Shown: one piece after another, positions 6,317 through 9,305 of the stretch
Layout: every line of letters starts with the position of its first letter
How positions within the stretch are numbered: position 1 is the stretch's first letter
NCBI GenBank assembly: GCA_964384675.1
Contig: CAYLNK010000275.1
Span: 1-9,305 of the forward strand
Length of the DNA stretch: 9,305 nt
DNA from: CAYLNK01 sp964384675
Lineage (GTDB): Bacteria > Acidobacteriota > Thermoanaerobaculia > UBA5066
Direction of reading: 5' to 3'
The notes under the pieces: model-generated
Told to the model about the DNA's origin: nothing
The model's database searches: none
Seen by the model: the letters and a program-made list of their open reading frames with translations, nothing else
Made by a program: the position numbers and the translations under genes

Positions 6317-6787
6317 ATGGACTACGGGCTGACGAAGAAGGTGCTGGCGGCGCTGAACCGGGAGGGCGTCCAGTACGTCGTCTTCGGCGCGGTGGCCCTC
6401 AACCTGCTGGGGCTCGCCCGTGCGACCGAGGACCTGGACATCTTCATCGCCCCGGACCGTTCGAACGTCGATAGGCTCAAGGCGGCTCTCCGCTCGGTCT
6501 TCGACGATCCGCACATCGACGAGATCACGGCCGACGACCTCCTGGGCGACTATCCGGCGGTCCAGTACGTCCCGCCGGACGGCCCGTTCCACCTCGACAT
6601 CCTGACGCGCCTCGGGGAGGCGTATCGATTCGAGGACCTGGAGGCCCGACCGGTCCAGCTCGACGACGTCACGGTCCCCGTCGTCACGCCGCGAATGCTC
6701 TACCGGATGAAGAGGGACACGGTGCGACCGAGGGACCGGGGCGATGCGGACTTGCTGAGGCGCCGGTTCGGCCTCGAGGAGGAGTGA
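6317..6787 (+). CDS. AbiEii/MenT-like nucleotidyltransferase, candidate toxin
   Basis: A 156-residue protein of the DNA-polymerase-beta-like nucleotidyltransferase fold, as found in AbiEii/MenT toxins of type IV-like toxin-antitoxin systems. The motif FGAVALNLLGLARATEDLDIF (residues 23-43) gives the nucleotide-binding Gly and the metal pair D39/D41. D94 in HLDIL is the third carboxylate. Near the C-terminus, LYRMKRDTVRPRDRGDADLL has the basic-then-Asp pattern conserved in the family. Known members modify tRNA or other targets with nucleotides; the target here is unknown. ATG 6317 has AGGGAG close upstream (3 nt) and TATGCT at 6292-6297 as a possible -10. An in-frame ATG at 6293 with GGAGG 5 nt upstream is a real alternative, adding eight residues. 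Its stop codon overlaps the next gene's ATG by one base, so the two are translationally coupled. It is divergent from the M23 gene. Confidence 0.85.
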   Translation: MDYGLTKKVLAALNREGVQYVVFGAVALNLLGLARATEDLDIFIAPDRSNVDRLKAALRSVFDDPHIDEITADDLLGDYPAVQYVPPDGPFHLDILTRLGEAYRFEDLEARPVQLDDVTVPVVTPRMLYRMKRDTVRPRDRGDADLLRRRFGLEEE

Positions 6788-7143
6788 TGCCGGTCCGGAA
6801 GTTCCGGGACGTGTCGGAGATGGAGGAGACCCTCTGGCGCGAGCCGGGCGACCCGGCCCTCTTCCGCGCGATCTCGAGCGTCTGGAGCTTCGCCGAGAAG
6901 ACCTGCCCGCAACGGTTCCCGCCCGGCGTCTACAAGCACCGCTCGATCGAGGACGCTCAGGCGCTCGCGGAGGAATGGAGCCTCGCCAACTTCCGGTCCT
7001 TCCAGGAACGGCAGCGGGCGAGGGCTCAGTTCACCGGCTCGTCGTCGTCCGGGAGCAGCGTCGGGTCGTCCGGCTCCGGCAGCTCCGGACGCCCGGTCCC
7101 CGGCAGCGCCGGAGCCGACGCCTCCAGCACCCACCGCTCGTAG
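6787..7143 (+). CDS. Small partner protein of the nucleotidyltransferase, candidate antitoxin
   Basis: 118 residues starting at an ATG that overlaps the nucleotidyltransferase stop (TGATG), with a GA-rich ribosome site inside the end of that gene (GAGGAGGAG, 6776-6784). I do not recognise a named domain. Residues 1-80 look like a compact, charged alpha-helical protein (PALFRAISSVWSFAEKTC, GVYKHRSIEDAQALAEEW) with no transmembrane segment and no obvious helix-turn-helix. Position and coupling suggest an antitoxin, although AbiEi antitoxins are winged-helix proteins usually encoded upstream of the toxin, so this would be a different arrangement. From residue ~80 the frame runs antisense through the end of the helicase gene and gives a Ser/Gly-rich tail of ~38 residues. 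That tail may be a by-product of a lost or shifted stop codon rather than a selected domain. Start is well supported; the native end is less sure. Confidence 0.72.
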   Translation: MPVRKFRDVSEMEETLWREPGDPALFRAISSVWSFAEKTCPQRFPPGVYKHRSIEDAQALAEEWSLANFRSFQERQRARAQFTGSSSSGSSVGSSGSGSSGRPVPGSAGADASSTHRS

Positions 7144-9125
7144 AGGGTGTCGGGCAGCTCGCGCAGGAAGCGGCTCGGCTCGGTGACCGAGAGGATCCCG
7201 TAGCGGTCGTACGCGGAGAGCGGGTGGACGAGCGTCAGCTCGTCCTTGGCGCGCGTCACCGCCACGTAGAAGAGGCGCCGCTCCTCCTCGAGCCCCTCGG
7301 CGGTGCGAGCCGCGCGGGCGTTCGGGAAGCGGTCCTCGATGACGCCGATCACGAAGACCGCCCGCCACTCGAGCCCCTTGGCCTGGTGGACCGAGGAGAG
7401 GACCACGCGCTCGTCTTCGTTCGCGCCGGCGACCGTGTCCTCGCCCGCGGGCTCGCCGAAGAGCGTCACCTCCTGGAGGAACCCCTCGACGGAGTCGTAC
7501 GGGAGCGCGAACTGCGCGAGCGCCTCCAGGTCGTCCAGCCGCGCCGTGAAATTCTCGAACTTCGTCTTGGCGACCTCGGTGTAGCCCCCCTCGTCGACGA
7601 CGAAGCGGATCGCCTCGGCCGGGGCCGAGGTGTACGACCCGAGGCGCAGCGTCTTCAGCGTCTTCGTGAAGCGCTTCAGCCCGGCCTGGGCGCCGGCCGG
7701 CGCCTTGCGGAGGTCCAGCTGGAGGAACGCGCCGACGGGATCGGGCGCGTCGACGATGGCCGCCCAGAACGTCGCGGCCGTCCGCTCCCCCACCTTGGGC
7801 AGCAGCTTCATCGCCCGCTTGAAAGACGTCTCGTCCTTCGGGTTCGCCACGAGGCGCAGGAACGCCAGGACGTCCTTCACGTGCTGCTGCTCGAAGAAGC
7901 GCATGCCGGAGCGGATCTCGTACGGGATGCCGCGCCGGTTCAGCTCGAGCTGCAGCTCCAGCGACTGGTGGTGCGCGCGGTAGAGAATCGCGATCTCGGG
8001 GAGCGGCGTCCCCTCGTCGCGCAGCTCGAGGATCCGCTGCGCCACGAACTCCGCCTGCTGGAGCGCGTCGGACGCGCCGGCGATCACGACCGGCACGCCG
8101 CTCGCCCGCGTGGCCGTGAGCGTCTTCGGAAAGCGACGCGTGTTGAGCGCGATCGAGGCGTCGGCCAGACGGAGGATCTCCGGCGTCGAGCGGTAGTTGG
8201 TCTCGAGCTTGTAGAGGGGCGCTCCGGGAAAGCGGTCGGGGAAGGTGAGGAGCGACTCGAAGTCCGCCCCGCGGAACGAGTAGATCGACTGGGCGTCGTC
8301 CCCCACCACCATCACGTTCCTCGGCTCGGCGTCGGCGACGAGGAGGTCGACGAGGTCCGCCTGCAGCTTGTTGACGTCCTGGTACTCGTCGACGAGGACG
8401 TGCCGGAAGCGCGTCGCGAACGCCTTGCGCAGGTGCGTCTGCTCGGTCATGAGGCGCTTCCAGTTGAGGAGCAGGTCGTCGTAGTCCATCCCGTTCGCCA
8501 GGACCTTCCGCTCCAGATAGCGGCCCACGACGGCGCGGATCGTCTCGAGCTGGGTCAGGAAATGCGGGTAGTCCTGGGCGATCACGTCGTCGAGCTTCCG
8601 CCCGGTGTTGATGCAGAACGAGACGATGGAGCGGAGGAGATCGCCCTTCGGGAAGCGGCGCTCCAGCGTGGGGACGTTCAGGTCGGACGTGGCCGACTCC
8701 AGGAGGTCCTTGGCGTCCTCCGAGTCGAGGATCGAGAAGTTGGCCCGGTAGCCGAGCAGCTCGGCGTGCGGGCGCAGGAGGCGCGCCCCGACCGAGTGAA
8801 AGGTGCCTGCCGTCATCCGGTGGAGGTCGGCCCCGATGAGCGACTCGATCCGGCGGGTCATCTCGCGGGCCGAGCGGTTGGTGAACGTGAGGAGGAGGAG
8901 CGCCGCCGGGTCGACGCCGTCCTCGATCAGGCGTGAGACGCGGTAGACGATCGTCCGCGTCTTGCCCGACCCCGCGCCCGCGACGACGAGCGCCGGGCCG
9001 TCCGGCGCGAAGACCACCTCGCGCTGCTCGGCGTTCAGCTCCCGCTGGTAGTCGACGCGGTACACCTTGGCCGTGGCGGACCGCTTCAGGACGTAGCGGC
9101 GGGCGGGAGGCGGGCTCGACGACAC
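7026..9125 (-). CDS. UvrD/PcrA/Rep-type superfamily 1A ATP-dependent DNA helicase
   Basis: A 699-residue helicase expected to unwind DNA 3'-5' in repair or replication restart. Motifs occur in canonical order: Q motif LNAEQ (30-34), Walker A GAGSGKT (50-56), Ia TFTNRSAREM (80-89), Ib TAGTFHS (105-111), Walker B DEYQD (246-250), III GDDAQSIYSFRGA (275-287), IV LETNYRS (307-313), V SSVHQAKGLEW (~577-587), VI LFYVAVTRAKDEL (618-630). Length is close to UvrD/PcrA (~720-730). The last ~30 residues form a Pro/Asp-rich tail ending DDDEPVN. I cannot separate UvrD from PcrA or Rep by eye, so no symbol. GTG 9125 is the first start of the open frame with typical content; an extension is blocked by little sequence upstream. 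There is no Shine-Dalgarno; GATACT ends 8 nt upstream. The 3' end overlaps the convergent small gene by 118 bp. Confidence 0.93.
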   Translation of the reverse strand: MSSSPPPARRYVLKRSATAKVYRVDYQRELNAEQREVVFAPDGPALVVAGAGSGKTRTIVYRVSRLIEDGVDPAALLLLTFTNRSAREMTRRIESLIGADLHRMTAGTFHSVGARLLRPHAELLGYRANFSILDSEDAKDLLESATSDLNVPTLERRFPKGDLLRSIVSFCINTGRKLDDVIAQDYPHFLTQLETIRAVVGRYLERKVLANGMDYDDLLLNWKRLMTEQTHLRKAFATRFRHVLVDEYQDVNKLQADLVDLLVADAEPRNVMVVGDDAQSIYSFRGADFESLLTFPDRFPGAPLYKLETNYRSTPEILRLADASIALNTRRFPKTLTATRASGVPVVIAGASDALQQAEFVAQRILELRDEGTPLPEIAILYRAHHQSLELQLELNRRGIPYEIRSGMRFFEQQHVKDVLAFLRLVANPKDETSFKRAMKLLPKVGERTAATFWAAIVDAPDPVGAFLQLDLRKAPAGAQAGLKRFTKTLKTLRLGSYTSAPAEAIRFVVDEGGYTEVAKTKFENFTARLDDLEALAQFALPYDSVEGFLQEVTLFGEPAGEDTVAGANEDERVVLSSVHQAKGLEWRAVFVIGVIEDRFPNARAARTAEGLEEERRLFYVAVTRAKDELTLVHPLSAYDRYGILSVTEPSRFLRELPDTLYERWVLEASAPALPGTGRPELPEPDDPTLLPDDDEPVN

Positions 9126-9133
9126 GGCGGCCG

Positions 9134-9139
9134 AGTATC
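9134..9139 (-). promoter_or_regulatory. Weak -10-like hexamer (GATACT) at the helicase start
   Basis: The minus strand reads GATACT, four of six matches to TATAAT, in the 41-bp gap between the upstream partial gene's stop (9167-9169) and GTG 9125. It would start transcription about two bases before the start codon. No -35 is recognisable. Helicase transcription could instead come entirely from the upstream gene. Confidence 0.22.
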
Positions 9140-9166
9140 GCTTGAAGAGGCGTCTCGCCGTTGCCG

Positions 9167-9305
9167 CTACGGGTGCGGGGCACGACGCCAGGGGAAGAGC
9201 GGCCTCGCGGCGATCCCGTTCTTCGCCGACGCGGACCGGAGCGCCTCCTCGAGCGCGCGGACCCTCGTTCCGAGCGGCCGCAGGCGCCGCGCCGCCTCCA
9301 CGGCC
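9167..9305 (-). CDS. C-terminal 45 residues of an unidentified protein (5' end beyond window)
   Basis: On the minus strand the frame is open from the right edge to TAG at 9167-9169, giving 45 residues. They begin with an Ala/Arg/Leu/Glu-rich amphipathic helix (AARRLRPLGTRVRALEEAL), probably coiled-coil, and end in the Pro/Arg-rich LFPWRRAPHP. Codon third positions are mostly G or C. It is in the same direction as the helicase, 41 bp upstream, so the two may be co-transcribed. The piece is too short to identify, and an open frame of this length is not rare in such GC-rich DNA, so confidence is limited. Confidence 0.45.
   Translation of the reverse strand, partial: AVEAARRLRPLGTRVRALEEALRSASAKNGIAARPLFPWRRAPHP

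Noticed and set aside
6975..8936. Plus-strand open frame of 653 codons
   Set aside because: Antisense to the helicase, whose motifs are all intact; the product is repetitive Arg/Glu/Val, typical of the complementary strand in GC-rich genes.
6700..9183. Minus-strand open frame of 827 codons
   Set aside because: Same strand as the helicase but another frame; Arg/Pro/Gly-rich with no motifs, a shadow of the real gene.
1..9305. Search for rho-independent terminators, tRNAs, CRISPR repeats, insertion-sequence ends and long direct repeats
   Set aside because: No hairpin followed by a T run, no regularly spaced repeat and no terminal inverted repeat with target duplication was seen by eye; gene ends overlap, leaving little room for terminators.

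Overview
A gene-dense, very GC-rich (roughly 70% by eye) bacterial chromosomal segment whose codons almost always end in G or C. The gene types and protein style would suit an environmental high-GC Gram-negative lineage such as Acidobacteriota or a neighbouring phylum. No taxonomic marker is present, so that placement is inference. I see no rRNA, tRNA, CRISPR array, insertion sequence or phage gene.

Layout. (1) 3-449 (+) is the 3' end of a membrane glycosyltransferase-like gene cut by the left edge. It converges on 409-1944 (-), a complete polytopic GT-C/PMT_2-type glycosyltransferase. (2) 1920-3965 (-) encodes a single-chain aconitase-superfamily hydro-lyase with its LeuD-like swivel domain in front of its LeuC-like [4Fe-4S] domains. 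Its last 25 bases overlap the start of the glycosyltransferase. (3) 3966-4074 is a divergent promoter region holding a perfect 14-bp palindrome of CRP/FNR type and a TACAAT -10 box almost touching the hydro-lyase start codon. (4) 4095-4664 and 4677-5405 (+) are two uncharacterised proteins with N-terminal membrane segments in one operon. The first has a start-site anomaly that looks like a one-base frameshift. (5) 5363-6226 (-) is an exported M23 metallopeptidase. (6) 6317-6787 and 6787-7143 (+) are an AbiEii/MenT-like nucleotidyltransferase and a small partner overlapping by one base, a candidate toxin-antitoxin pair. (7) 7026-9125 (-) is a complete UvrD/PcrA/Rep-type helicase. (8) 9167-9305 (-) is the probable C-terminus of another gene cut by the right edge.

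Themes. Each of the three convergent junctions overlaps (41, 43 and 118 bp). Three minus-strand genes (hydro-lyase, M23 peptidase, helicase) have no Shine-Dalgarno but carry a -10-like hexamer 6-10 nt before the start codon, consistent with leaderless or nearly leaderless mRNAs. The plus-strand operons instead have GGAGG-type sites. The genes do not form one pathway: central metabolism, cell-wall hydrolysis, sugar transfer and DNA repair are interleaved with small accessory pieces. The strongest candidates for something undescribed are the nucleotidyltransferase/partner pair and the unknown membrane-protein pair.
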